The notes under the pieces are model-generated. The model was not told the DNA's origin. It did not search any database and saw only the letters and a list, made by a program, of their open reading frames with translations. DNA of 64,000 bases, taken from positions 124,173-188,172 of the forward strand of contig NZ_AQXH01000002.1 of assembly GCF_000375465.1 (NCBI RefSeq). The letters run 5' to 3'. Position numbers and translations under genes: made by a program. The DNA comes from Balneola vulgaris DSM 17893 (GTDB lineage: Bacteria > Bacteroidota > Rhodothermia > Balneolales > Balneolaceae). Shown here one piece after another: positions 37,301 to 46,104 of the stretch (position 1 is the stretch's first letter; each line of letters begins with the position of its first letter).

Positions 37301-40300
37301 ACTGTTCTCATCATACTTCCAAATTTCGGCAGCTTCCTCGTTTAACCTTCCCCCATCGTCAGGGTCAAAGGATCCAAAGTTATAATTAGGATCGGTAGGA
37401 CTTACAGGTTGCCGGTATTCGTAGTAATCATTTTCTAAATCGGTCCCCATCCTAATCACCAACTCAGCATCTTCACGATTGTCATAACCTTCACCGTGAA
37501 CAAACATTCTGATATTTGAATAGTTCAAGAAGTTTAGTCCACCCGGGTATACTCTCTTAACCATTTTAAGCTCTTGTGAACCTAATCCTTCAGCAGATAA
37601 AACCAACGATTGCTCATTCGCTAAAGATTGAAGTTGTGAGCCTCTATTCACAGCACGAATGGCACCTTCAGGCTGCCTGTACGGAATTGGGGTTCTACTT
37701 GCATTTTCTTCGATATTAACCGTAGCCACCTTAAAGTCTGCGGATGAACCTTGGGACTCACTTATCCCCTGTTCCTCTCTCCATTGGCTACCTATGAACT
37801 CAAAAGTGGCAAAGCGCATCGTCATGGGTTTTTTATAACCGGAAACCCAAAATCGTACATATGAAATATTTTGAAAGCCCGCGATATCCCCAATCTTCCT
37901 TTTAAACTCTTCAAGCGGAATTCGAACTAAATGCCACGTTCTTTCTGGAGCCCCACCATCTACTTTATCTACGATATATGTGCCCGGAGAACCTACATCA
38001 AGCGCTCCCGGGTCGCCTGGATTAAACGCTATCTCATATTGGTAGTATGAGTTTTCAATCTCCACATTCGAAGCTGTGATCAAACCTTCGCGGTCAGGCT
38101 TAAGTGTAATCGCTTTCTTATTCTCATTACCACTTACAGGAGTATTCCCTTCATAATAACCTCGTACTCTGTGGAAACGCTCGTGTAGTTTTAGATCATC
38201 ATTCACCGACTCTTGATAATCAACATAGTCATCATTAGATGGATCTTTCAGAAACGCTTTATACTCAGCACTCTCTAAACCATACGATGCCTTCATCGCC
38301 TCTAAGAAATCTCTGAAGAGCTGCTGCTCATTTTTATCAGGATCAAAACCATTCTGACTTGGCACTCCATCTAGTCCAACATCTTCCAAGTCTCTATCAT
38401 CATTTGAGAATTCACCTTGAGGTGGAGTTTGAATTGCCGGTATATATGATCGCCCAACATCGTCTTTCCTCAAAGATTCCAAATCTTTTGCTAGTCCATC
38501 CTCTGTATTTACTACCTCGTTTGGAACAATATCTTCTGAAATAATCCCCAAATCGATGTAGATCTTTCCATCATAATCAGCAGCATCTTGCGCGGATGGC
38601 TCTCGCCCATCCGGTAACAATGGTTGAACCCAAAATTCTATGAACTCTATGTTATTCTGAGCTAAATCTTCCTGTCCCGTTGGTAACAACGCTGTCATCC
38701 CACCCCACATACGTTCCGGCTCGTTCTCAGTAATATTCTTAAGATCGGTATTGTAATTATATGGCCCTCGTGTGGTAGGGTCATAGTAAACATCTAGCGT
38801 GTTGATAATTTCCTCTTGTGGGTTGTTGGTCTCTCTCCCTTGAAAAACATCTTTGATCTTCACCAATCTACTCTCTGGAGTACGCTCTACATTTCTAAGA
38901 ATACTCTTGATGTTACGTGGGATTTCGTACCAAACGAATTGAGCTCTTAGATCAGCACGGTCTATTTTTGAAGATATATCACGGGGTGGCTCGGTAGCTG
39001 ACGGATTAGTGAAGTAGCTGTCATCTGGGGCATATCCCGGAACAGCAGCAGGTGCTGAAGGTAAGTACCAACGTGTTGCATACTTGAATGGGATACTAAA
39101 CTCGGCTCCTTCAAAGTCATCGATAAAAACTAAACCATTTTCTTCATCCGAGAATAACCGATTATTATCAATTGCATCTCGAACTGAATTGGTTTGAGCA
39201 ACACCTGGACGTATTTGAGCAAATTCACCACTAATACTAAAGTTAGATTCTTCCCTAGTTTGAAGCAGAGGCACTTTATCAATAGCCCGTGTTAACCATG
39301 GGGTATCAAACCGCGCATTCGCATCTAAACCAAATACGGTGTTATTGATTGGTTCATTGCCAATCCTAATTTTATCATTTAAAGGCTGCTCGCTAAGCTT
39401 AAAAAAGGTACCGCCAATTTTAATATCTCTTGATAGATCATATTCAGCCCTTAACCCGGTAAAGTTCTTCTGCCCAATGCTAAAGAATTGATTACTCTCA
39501 TAATCGACTCTCAGATTCTGTCCTTGAGCTAAATACTTATCATTTAATATAGTTACGTTACCGAATGAGTAATCTACCTCGTAATCCGTGCCTTCAATAA
39601 GTTCAGCCCCATTGGCAAACACTTTTACTGTCCCTTCTACTAATTCACCCAGATAAAATGTCCTAGAAACTCCCCCTTTTGAACTCCCACTTATCTCATA
39701 GTATCTGTTTTGAGTACTTTCGAATGCAATCTCTTTCTTGGCAGAATAAAGTGAATCGAAAACAAGTTCTGATTCATCACTTGGAACCGTCTGAATCAAG
39801 GTATCGATACGAGCACCAAATGGTTCCAAATATGGAAACATGATTTTACCGCTATAGCTATCAAATCGAATTCCATCAAAATCAATGCGACTATCTGAAC
39901 CCACTGCTCGTTCAGAGTTCAATAAATCTAAGCCTAAATCTTGCAAGAGCTGCTTATCACGGCCAGGGATACGGTCTGTAGATTGATTATCTCGGGTAAT
40001 CTCTAGATTAAAATCTAATCCCTCTTGCGTTACATTCGTTACTCCTAGTGAGTACACATTCCGTAATGTCAACTCCCAAGCAAACTTATTAGGCGTGTTA
40101 TTTCTTGGCCTCAGTAATTTCAAATAGCTAAAACCACTCACAGGTTCTGTTACATCTCCAACTTTTATAACAGTTGAACCTGTTGGGTCGCGGGGATCGA
40201 TGTAGGAATAGGAAACCGCTAAACTAGAGTTATTCCCTACTCTTCGTTTTAATGAGATGATTCCAAGCGCACTATTAAACTCATAATCTTCACCAGGTAT

Positions 40301-41674
40301 CAATTTTTTGTAGTAGGTACTTGGCTGAACCGACCCTTTTAAATCTAAATCATCGGTTTGAACGGATGTATTATTCCTTCGTGCTTCTAACTTATCATCA
40401 TCAAGGCGATCGGCTTCACTATCTGGCAAATCAAATGTACCATCCATATTCTCCACAACACCCATATCAACAAAGGCATATGCAGCAATGGCGTCGGGAT
40501 CAGTTGAGGCATTGGCATCTTCAATCCAAACATTCAACTCATTTACCGTGTAGGCGGTCCCGATGTTAGGCAAATTGTCTAACATATTACTTTGGAACTC
40601 TTGCCGATTATAGAAATCTAAAAAGAAATGCTGGTCGTCTTCATAATCAGTTGGCTGTAATTTAAACTGAACTTCTTGGCTACCCCCCGTAATAGTTTGA
40701 GTTTGGCTCTCTCCTTTTTGCTGAGATATAACTGAAGTAAGGCGCACTGGCCCTAATTCTGCCACCGACTTTATCCCAAATAAAGACCCACCACCTTTAA
40801 TGAGTGAGTTTCCGGTCTCCATCGACACGTTACCCAGTTGAACATTTTTCAGAATTTCATCTTCATAACCTTCATACTCGATTTTTAAACGGTTCTGGAA
40901 ATCAAATTGTCGCTCGGTATCCCAATCGGTTGCAATAGTTAGCTTATCCCCAATGGTTCCCTGAATGTTTAACTGAAGGTTTTGATTAAAAGTTGGGTCC
41001 ACTCTCTTCCGAAGATCTTTTGGAATATTAGTGTCTTCCACATTTTGAATAGATGCACCTACATTCATATTCGCTGAACCATTCACTCGCAAGTTCACTT
41101 CAGGCTTCCCAAAAATAGTTGTAAAGGCAGATTTTTCACCTCCCGGTATTTTCATCTTAAAATCGAGTAAACCCCTCGATTGTGTTTCTTGCTTCTTCCC
41201 CTCTTCAATTAACTGATATCTTAATTCTTTTTGCTGAAGTTCCTTTTGGTAGCTAGCATATTCATCAAAACTCAATACCCACGGAGAACTTATCGATACT
41301 CCATCAACCTGTGGCTGTAAATAATAGGTACTTGTTGAATCCCAATTTACAAGTACGCGATCGTTGGCATTCTTGATTTGATAGAGCTTCGGAAATCGAG
41401 ATCGGTTGTAATAGGGATTATTTAATGATCGAGGAGGGTAAAACTTAATGCCTTGCAGTAAACTATCAGGCACCACTTTTGTGGTATCAATAACCGATTT
41501 TTCTTGTGCATACACCTCTACTGTACTGAAAAGCACTAAAAATGTACTTGCAATGAAGCAGTAGTAAAATAGCCTTGAGGATCTGTGCACCAGCCTGATT
41601 AAAATCTTAGTGATAAAGCTTAATTCTGTAGCGGTTGAAAAATAGGCTCGGTTAAAGTCGGTTGATGTTTGCAA
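34367..41674 (-). CDS. sprA: Type 9 secretion outer-membrane translocon SprA
   Basis: 2435 residues, the full size of SprA/Sov, the giant ~36-strand outer-membrane channel of the Type 9 secretion system. A signal-like hydrophobic stretch (about 35-54, ending VYAQ) follows a basic region. Repeated SprA-type segments (for example FNPGDPGALDVGSPG and VRFWVSGYKKPMTMRFATFEF) and long amphipathic strand series fill the rest, ending ...RFNIRIAIQSR. The annotated start is TTG at 41674; a GTG about 28 codons later, nearer the signal peptide, is an alternative, and no ATG is available. It is divergent from lptF. No other T9SS gene is in the window. Confidence 0.92.
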   Translation of the reverse strand: MQTSTDFNRAYFSTATELSFITKILIRLVHRSSRLFYYCFIASTFLVLFSTVEVYAQEKSVIDTTKVVPDSLLQGIKFYPPRSLNNPYYNRSRFPKLYQIKNANDRVLVNWDSTSTYYLQPQVDGVSISSPWVLSFDEYASYQKELQQKELRYQLIEEGKKQETQSRGLLDFKMKIPGGEKSAFTTIFGKPEVNLRVNGSANMNVGASIQNVEDTNIPKDLRKRVDPTFNQNLQLNIQGTIGDKLTIATDWDTERQFDFQNRLKIEYEGYEDEILKNVQLGNVSMETGNSLIKGGGSLFGIKSVAELGPVRLTSVISQQKGESQTQTITGGSQEVQFKLQPTDYEDDQHFFLDFYNRQEFQSNMLDNLPNIGTAYTVNELNVWIEDANASTDPDAIAAYAFVDMGVVENMDGTFDLPDSEADRLDDDKLEARRNNTSVQTDDLDLKGSVQPSTYYKKLIPGEDYEFNSALGIISLKRRVGNNSSLAVSYSYIDPRDPTGSTVIKVGDVTEPVSGFSYLKLLRPRNNTPNKFAWELTLRNVYSLGVTNVTQEGLDFNLEITRDNQSTDRIPGRDKQLLQDLGLDLLNSERAVGSDSRIDFDGIRFDSYSGKIMFPYLEPFGARIDTLIQTVPSDESELVFDSLYSAKKEIAFESTQNRYYEISGSSKGGVSRTFYLGELVEGTVKVFANGAELIEGTDYEVDYSFGNVTILNDKYLAQGQNLRVDYESNQFFSIGQKNFTGLRAEYDLSRDIKIGGTFFKLSEQPLNDKIRIGNEPINNTVFGLDANARFDTPWLTRAIDKVPLLQTREESNFSISGEFAQIRPGVAQTNSVRDAIDNNRLFSDEENGLVFIDDFEGAEFSIPFKYATRWYLPSAPAAVPGYAPDDSYFTNPSATEPPRDISSKIDRADLRAQFVWYEIPRNIKSILRNVERTPESRLVKIKDVFQGRETNNPQEEIINTLDVYYDPTTRGPYNYNTDLKNITENEPERMWGGMTALLPTGQEDLAQNNIEFIEFWVQPLLPDGREPSAQDAADYDGKIYIDLGIISEDIVPNEVVNTEDGLAKDLESLRKDDVGRSYIPAIQTPPQGEFSNDDRDLEDVGLDGVPSQNGFDPDKNEQQLFRDFLEAMKASYGLESAEYKAFLKDPSNDDYVDYQESVNDDLKLHERFHRVRGYYEGNTPVSGNENKKAITLKPDREGLITASNVEIENSYYQYEIAFNPGDPGALDVGSPGTYIVDKVDGGAPERTWHLVRIPLEEFKRKIGDIAGFQNISYVRFWVSGYKKPMTMRFATFEFIGSQWREEQGISESQGSSADFKVATVNIEENASRTPIPYRQPEGAIRAVNRGSQLQSLANEQSLVLSAEGLGSQELKMVKRVYPGGLNFLNYSNIRMFVHGEGYDNREDAELVIRMGTDLENDYYEYRQPVSPTDPNYNFGSFDPDDGGRLNEEAAEIWKYDENSMNIIISAFNILKQERNAEGSPTSEVYERNDLLGEGTAPGAILAIKGNPSLDRVSEFGIGIRNPNDIQDPNSPGTSNLDAEFWVNELRVSGFDNENGWAANAKANIKLADFASMNANLTRQTIGFGGLDSRLGQRSVSDNLGYAVSSTVNLHKLIPDRFGWSFPVTVSARRNSSTPKFLPDQGDIRLDDFISAVESRDNLGEGQKKKIIDERIDEVQTVTEGYSLNISNVSKRNSKSKLAQYTLDKLKLNYVYNEGYSRNPQLQAQNNWNFSSSLSYNLNFTRVQLFRPFGFTENIPGLNLLSGLRLGYMPSSITASTSVARTYDERRRQLLGDDTVLPIQQTHSFTQKSNFGLTYNLTPSIQTSFRSNTNFDLSNAGIESANKDGVDSLSFRVKPTFEVFEGILTDTLTARRSSYSESFTARWQPKLDQIKFLDWINYSANYGGGFQWTNSPSGSELGATISNTFDLTNSIKFNTTKLFDGIGFINKLEQKDKEETQQRRRTSTSEEESTGGIFEDINFVGRKLVLALFSMRSVDLNYKKSKSSSQTGYDGESQFYYAFSDPGSGHYSPPLGYRLGLFEDINTSQLIRNIDGNTDIQLPLNNNYSDNITLGTSLRLFNSITIDLDWATQWDERNTETITLGSDNNINSVLISSGNVSSSVWAFGSGYEKLFKKQLGTAFEDLDNGVIDDNTGNNDGRTVLNRVTLQEDFRNAYLGGNSSAVGGKNFTPIPKPNWRVTWQGVEKLLPIIGDIMSRASITHSYQGNYRLGWQLINQAGDATSQSLGGLVTINDVRDTYEPSVISIDQRFSPLLQLNVTWKSALKTNFGFESSKLTSLSLSSKTISERRSKGYKFNLNYTFRRVNIPFFPNVKNNIDLAVNGSFSDDSDRNYLLGNHLISAFSEFDDKGTDVDRYEVPNDADIRGQKRYNGSLIIGYRISSTINSNFEYTFNRVIPKSSGIPARTNQEIRFNIRIAIQSR

Positions 41675-41809
41675 ATCGGCATCGATAATAACATATATTC
41701 AAATATCTTGAAAGTTTTAATAGCATTGTAACAATTCAAAAACTTGAATAAGAAATTCATATCATCTACGTCTTAATAGTAATAAAAGTGTTGCACACCC
41801 AAATAGAAA

Positions 41810-43225
41810 GTGAAAAACATAATTAATAGCGTTCAAATAGATTTATTTAAAAAGCATATAGGACCCTTCCTATTCTGCTTTTTAACGCTCATGTTTTTGC
41901 TCCTAATGCAATTTCTTATCCTCCATATTGATAAGCTCATAGGTAAGGATATACCCCTTTCAGTGATAATAGAACTGATATTTACAAACCTAGCTTATAT
42001 GGTGGTATTGGCAGCACCTATGGCTGTGTTGGTTGCAACCCTTATGGCTTTCGGGAAATTTTCTGAGTTAAATGAGCTCACAGCAATTCGTGCTTCTGGT
42101 ATTCATCCACTAAAAGTAATCACACCTGTGATGTTCGCGAGCTTAGTGGTGTGCGCAGTTTTAGTTTGGTTTTCAAATGATGTACTTCCCGAAGCCAATC
42201 ATAAATCCCGTTCTCTTTTCATAGATATTCGATTACAAAAACCCGGTTTCGATCTCAAACCCAATGAATTCTATGACGGAATAGATGGGTACACATTTCT
42301 GGTAGATGAAGTGGATAACGAAACGGATAGCTTATACGGAATCACTCTTTTTCAGGAACCTTCACGCACTGTTGATCGCGCCGTTATTAAAGCAAAAAAA
42401 GGTCTGCTTAAAGCTGAAAGTAATGAACTCCTTACCCTCTACTTGGTAGATGGTAACATGCAAAAATTTCCATCCTCAGGAGGCTTATCAAGAGTAACTA
42501 TTGAAAAAAATCAGTTCGACAAACATCGCATCACATTTGATTTAGCCGACTTAGCCTTTGAAAAGTCAGACCCGAACAGAAGAAACAGAAGTGATCGAAC
42601 GATGAACATTCAATCCATGCTCGTTATTGTCGATTCACTTAAGCAAGAGATTGTTCAACAATACGAGAAGGCTGCAAATAACACGTACACCATTCCGAAC
42701 ATTAAGTACGACTACGAATACGATGAAAAGTACATCTTACCTGATACCACTAAACAGGAAGAACTGTTAACTACGGGGCTTATAGTTGCCGATCAGCTCA
42801 AGAACAAAGAAGCTCAGAAAGAATTGTTCAATAAAACGACTTCGGATTTAAACAACTACAAGGCTACTCTTGAAAACAGTGCCTCAAACATCCTATTTCG
42901 AACTAAATCTATAAATCGATATTTAGTTGAAATCCATAAAAAATTCTCGATCCCATTCGCCTGTGTGGTATTTATTCTATTAGGTGCACCAATTGGTATT
43001 ATGACACGAAAAGGAAACTTTGGCATTGCCGCTATCATTAGTGCGGTTATTCTAACCTTCTATTGGCTTTCTCTTATCCAAGGTGAGAAACTAGCAGATC
43101 GACTTTTTGTTACTCCATTTTGGGGTATGTGGACCTTCGATATTGTGTTTTCATCCATTGGAATTTTATTACTCATTAAACTTTCTACCGAAGTAAGTTT
43201 CAGCCGATTATTCAGAAGATCATGA
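41810..43225 (+). CDS. lptF: LptF/LptG family permease (first)
   Basis: 471 residues, inner-membrane subunit of the lipopolysaccharide-transport ABC complex. Helices cluster at the N-terminus (FLFCFLTLMFLLLMQFL, then the AAPMAVLVATLMAFGKFSE coupling region) and C-terminus, with a large periplasmic jellyroll domain between. A polar insertion of ~100 residues (rich in N, K and Q, about 255-360) is longer than in proteobacterial LptF. GTG start at 41810. Its end overlaps the next permease gene by 4 bases. Confidence 0.85.
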   Translation: MKNIINSVQIDLFKKHIGPFLFCFLTLMFLLLMQFLILHIDKLIGKDIPLSVIIELIFTNLAYMVVLAAPMAVLVATLMAFGKFSELNELTAIRASGIHPLKVITPVMFASLVVCAVLVWFSNDVLPEANHKSRSLFIDIRLQKPGFDLKPNEFYDGIDGYTFLVDEVDNETDSLYGITLFQEPSRTVDRAVIKAKKGLLKAESNELLTLYLVDGNMQKFPSSGGLSRVTIEKNQFDKHRITFDLADLAFEKSDPNRRNRSDRTMNIQSMLVIVDSLKQEIVQQYEKAANNTYTIPNIKYDYEYDEKYILPDTTKQEELLTTGLIVADQLKNKEAQKELFNKTTSDLNNYKATLENSASNILFRTKSINRYLVEIHKKFSIPFACVVFILLGAPIGIMTRKGNFGIAAIISAVILTFYWLSLIQGEKLADRLFVTPFWGMWTFDIVFSSIGILLLIKLSTEVSFSRLFRRS

Positions 43226-44304
43226 TCAACAAATTAGATCGATACATATTCTTTAGGCTGTTATCCATTACACTCTTTGTAATTGTGATGTTGGTGTTCA
43301 TATTCATCATGATTGACTTTTCTGAGAATAGTGATGACTTCACCGACAAAGGCGCTGAACTTGCTGAAATTTGGGGCGACTATTATCTGAATTACATCCC
43401 CGAAATGACACGCCTCATTTTACCGGTTGCTGTATTTACGGCCTGTCTATTTTTAACGGGTCAACTTTCTGAACGACTTGAAATAACGGCACTAAAAGCT
43501 GCTGGGGTTAGCTTATATCGACTTTTTGTACCCTATATGGTATTTGCAGTCTCTTGTGCACTCATCATAAGTGTGTTAGATGCCAATGTGATACCAACTT
43601 CCAACAAGACCAAGATTGAGTTTGAAAAGAAGTACCTAAAGAAGAAAGTGGAAGAAATAGATCAGAACGACATTTTTAGGCAGCTTTCGCCAACCAGTAT
43701 CATTCGCATAAACTACTATGATACCAACCAGAATATCGCTTATCGAATCCGTTTGGTTGATGCAGACAGCAATGGGGTGAAGCGATCAATTGTTGCGAAT
43801 CAAATGAAATGGGAACCCGATAGTTCAAAATGGGTTTTGAAAACTGTAACCGATCGTATCTTTCACGAATCGGGGTATATGGAGATTAAATATCCATCCA
43901 AAGACACTACACTATCCATTTTCCCTAGAGATTTATCCAGAACTACATCAGATATCTACCAGCTAACTTATAAGGAAGCGGTCGACTATATCGACTCGAT
44001 TGAACGCAGTGGTGCAGGTAATATCAACATGCCCAAAGTTCAATTCTACGGCCGAGTGATTTATCCCTTTTCTATTATTGTAGTGATTTTGATTGGCTTT
44101 TCTGTGGCATCTGTAAGACGCCGAGGTGGCAAAGGGTTGTACATTGCCGCAGGCTTAACCACTAGCTTTCTATACTTAGCGTTTATGAAAATATCAGAGC
44201 CATTCGGCTATTATGGGACTATATCCCCAATAATAGCCGCTAGCGTATCTCATGTATTCTTTTTTATCTCAGGACTGATACTTCTAATATCAGCTAGAAA
44301 ATAA
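43222..44304 (+). CDS. lptG: LptF/LptG family permease (second)
   Basis: 360 residues, the partner permease. N-terminal helices (FRLLSITLFVIVMLVFIFIMIDF; later LILPVAVFTACLFLTGQLSERLEITALKAAG) are followed by a periplasmic domain and three C-terminal helices. Starts ATGA over the end of lptF, so the two are made together, as the heterodimer requires. The ATPase (lptB) is not in this window. Assignment of F to the first and G to the second rests on order and length only. Confidence 0.85.
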   Translation: MINKLDRYIFFRLLSITLFVIVMLVFIFIMIDFSENSDDFTDKGAELAEIWGDYYLNYIPEMTRLILPVAVFTACLFLTGQLSERLEITALKAAGVSLYRLFVPYMVFAVSCALIISVLDANVIPTSNKTKIEFEKKYLKKKVEEIDQNDIFRQLSPTSIIRINYYDTNQNIAYRIRLVDADSNGVKRSIVANQMKWEPDSSKWVLKTVTDRIFHESGYMEIKYPSKDTTLSIFPRDLSRTTSDIYQLTYKEAVDYIDSIERSGAGNINMPKVQFYGRVIYPFSIIVVILIGFSVASVRRRGGKGLYIAAGLTTSFLYLAFMKISEPFGYYGTISPIIAASVSHVFFFISGLILLISARK

Positions 44305-44320
44305 GCACCTAAGCGCTTAA

Positions 44321-44638
44321 TTAAGCCTCAGGTACTGGGCCTCTGTACATCGGAATATCTACCTTTTCTTCCGAGTTAATAGCTCCATGCTCATCTTCGA
44401 ACTTTCGAACATTATCGTTTAAAGCATTCGCCAAACGTTTAGCATGGTCTGGAGTTAAAATCATTCTCTTAACTACTTTTGCCTTAGGAACTCCAGGCAT
44501 TACTGCTATAAAATCCAGAATAAATTCTGACGGCGAATGTGTAATCATCACGAGATTAGAATAGGTTCCTGTAGCTTCACTTTCGTTCAGCTCAATTTCC
44601 ATTTGTCCCGGGTTCATTGTTTGATTTTGATCTGACAT
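44321..44638 (-). CDS. DUF3467 domain protein
   Basis: 105 residues. The segments GTYSNLVMITHSPSEFILDF, KVVKRMILTPDHAKRLANAL and NVRKFEDEHGAI match DUF3467, a small cytoplasmic protein of unknown function common in this group. It sits 10 bases downstream of the cysteine/cystathionine synthase gene and is probably cotranscribed with it. Confidence 0.87.
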   Translation of the reverse strand: MSDQNQTMNPGQMEIELNESEATGTYSNLVMITHSPSEFILDFIAVMPGVPKAKVVKRMILTPDHAKRLANALNDNVRKFEDEHGAINSEEKVDIPMYRGPVPEA

Positions 44639-44648
44639 AATGTTCTCC

Positions 44649-45632
44649 TTAATCTAAAAAGCCTTGTTCTTTCATCCATTCGTCGTTGTAGATCTTACTA
44701 ATATATCTAGTACCACTATCAGGAAGTATGATTACTACTACATCGTTTTCAGTGAGTGGATTATTGCGAACGTATTCTAAAGCGCCCACAACCGCTGCAC
44801 CACACGACCAACCTACAAATAACCCTTCTTTCGAAGCTAAATCTCTAGTCATTACGGCCGAGTCTTTATCATTCACTTGAATAACTTCATCTACATAATC
44901 AAAATTAATGGCTTCAGGGATGATGTCTTCACCAATACCTTCAGTCATATATGGCTTGATTTCATTTTCATCAAACTCACCCGTTTCGAAGTACTTTTTG
45001 TAAACCGAACCGACGCTATCGATTCCAATTACTTTGATGTCTGGATTCTTTTCTTTCAGGAATTTACTAGTCCCTGTAATAGTACCACCCGTACCCATTC
45101 CAGCAATAAAATGTGTGATCTTTCCCTCTGTTTGCTCCCATAATTCAGGACCCGTTGACTCATAATGAGCTTGGGTATTGCTCTGATTATCATACTGATT
45201 TGGGTAATATGAATTCGGAGTTTCTTCAGCTAAGCGCTTACTTACCGAGTAATAACTATCAGGATGTTCAGCTTCAACATTGGTTGGACATACAATAACT
45301 TCTGCCCCTAAAGCACGCAATATGTCCACTTTTGATTTACTCTGTTTATCAGTAGTAGTGAAAATGCACTTATACCCTCTTTCGATAGCTACTAAGGCCA
45401 AACCCATTCCCGTATTACCAGAAGTACCTTCAATGATGGTTCCACCTGGCTTTAATAACCCCTTCTTTTCAGCATCATCAATCATTTTAATAGCTATTCT
45501 ATCTTTGATGCTTTGACCTGGATTAAAATATTCAACTTTTGCGAGTAGAGTTCCTTTAGTTTCGCCCACTACTTTTTGAAGTTTTACAAGTGGGGTATTG
45601 CCAACGGCTTGAATTACTGAGTTATAGTACAT
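44649..45632 (-). CDS. PLP-dependent cysteine synthase / cystathionine beta-synthase
   Basis: 327 residues of the fold-type II PLP family. The PLP lysine is K43 (GQSIKDRIA), the substrate loop is SGNTGMG (71-77) and the phosphate-binding loop is GTGGTITGTSKF (about 176-187). The EGLFVGWSCGAAV segment near the C-terminus is closer to cystathionine beta-synthases than to CysK. It makes cysteine from O-acetylserine and sulfide, or cystathionine from serine and homocysteine; I cannot decide which. No CBS regulatory domain is present. Linked to the DUF3467 gene. Confidence 0.85.
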   Translation of the reverse strand: MYYNSVIQAVGNTPLVKLQKVVGETKGTLLAKVEYFNPGQSIKDRIAIKMIDDAEKKGLLKPGGTIIEGTSGNTGMGLALVAIERGYKCIFTTTDKQSKSKVDILRALGAEVIVCPTNVEAEHPDSYYSVSKRLAEETPNSYYPNQYDNQSNTQAHYESTGPELWEQTEGKITHFIAGMGTGGTITGTSKFLKEKNPDIKVIGIDSVGSVYKKYFETGEFDENEIKPYMTEGIGEDIIPEAINFDYVDEVIQVNDKDSAVMTRDLASKEGLFVGWSCGAAVVGALEYVRNNPLTENDVVVIILPDSGTRYISKIYNDEWMKEQGFLD

Positions 45633-45727
45633 GTGCTATTTTTGAGAAATTTTATTTTCCCAAATATAAGAATTTTGGGTTAGGACTTAGAACTCTTACT
45701 TTTGAAACAAATAAATAATCATTCATC

Positions 45728-46003
45728 ATGTTTATAGACCAGAAAAAACCAAAAGACTTTGACTGCGGTTACAATTTAGACCTAATGATCGCCGCATTAC
45801 CTCGTGTAGAAGACGACCAAGAACGCATCAAGTATGCTAAGCGCGTGGTAGGTCTTATCAAACAAAGTCACCCAACTTGGGTAGATGAGAATGGAAAAAG
45901 CGAAGCTGCTTGGAACTACTTTTTTGAGTTAGCTGAGTATGATTTAGCCGAATACGGTATTAAGAACCCATTCCAAACCGGCGAAGACGACGACGCGAAG
46001 TAA
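45728..46003 (+). CDS. Small conserved cytoplasmic protein, possibly DUF4290-like
   Basis: 91 residues, acidic, no signal or membrane segment. The stretch LPRVEDDQERIKYAKRVVGLIKQSHP faintly recalls DUF4290 proteins of Bacteroidota, but it is much shorter than that family and the match is from memory only. It lies 101 bp upstream of menF on the same strand, so it could be in the same transcript. Confidence 0.6.
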   Translation: MFIDQKKPKDFDCGYNLDLMIAALPRVEDDQERIKYAKRVVGLIKQSHPTWVDENGKSEAAWNYFFELAEYDLAEYGIKNPFQTGEDDDAK

Positions 46004-46104
46004 ACTTTACCAGCTTTTACTCCAATTTTCACTTAAATGTGAAATTCGATGAGATTATTTGTATTTTCATTTTTAATTGAAAATACATCTAGTCGGTAAC
46101 TTAA

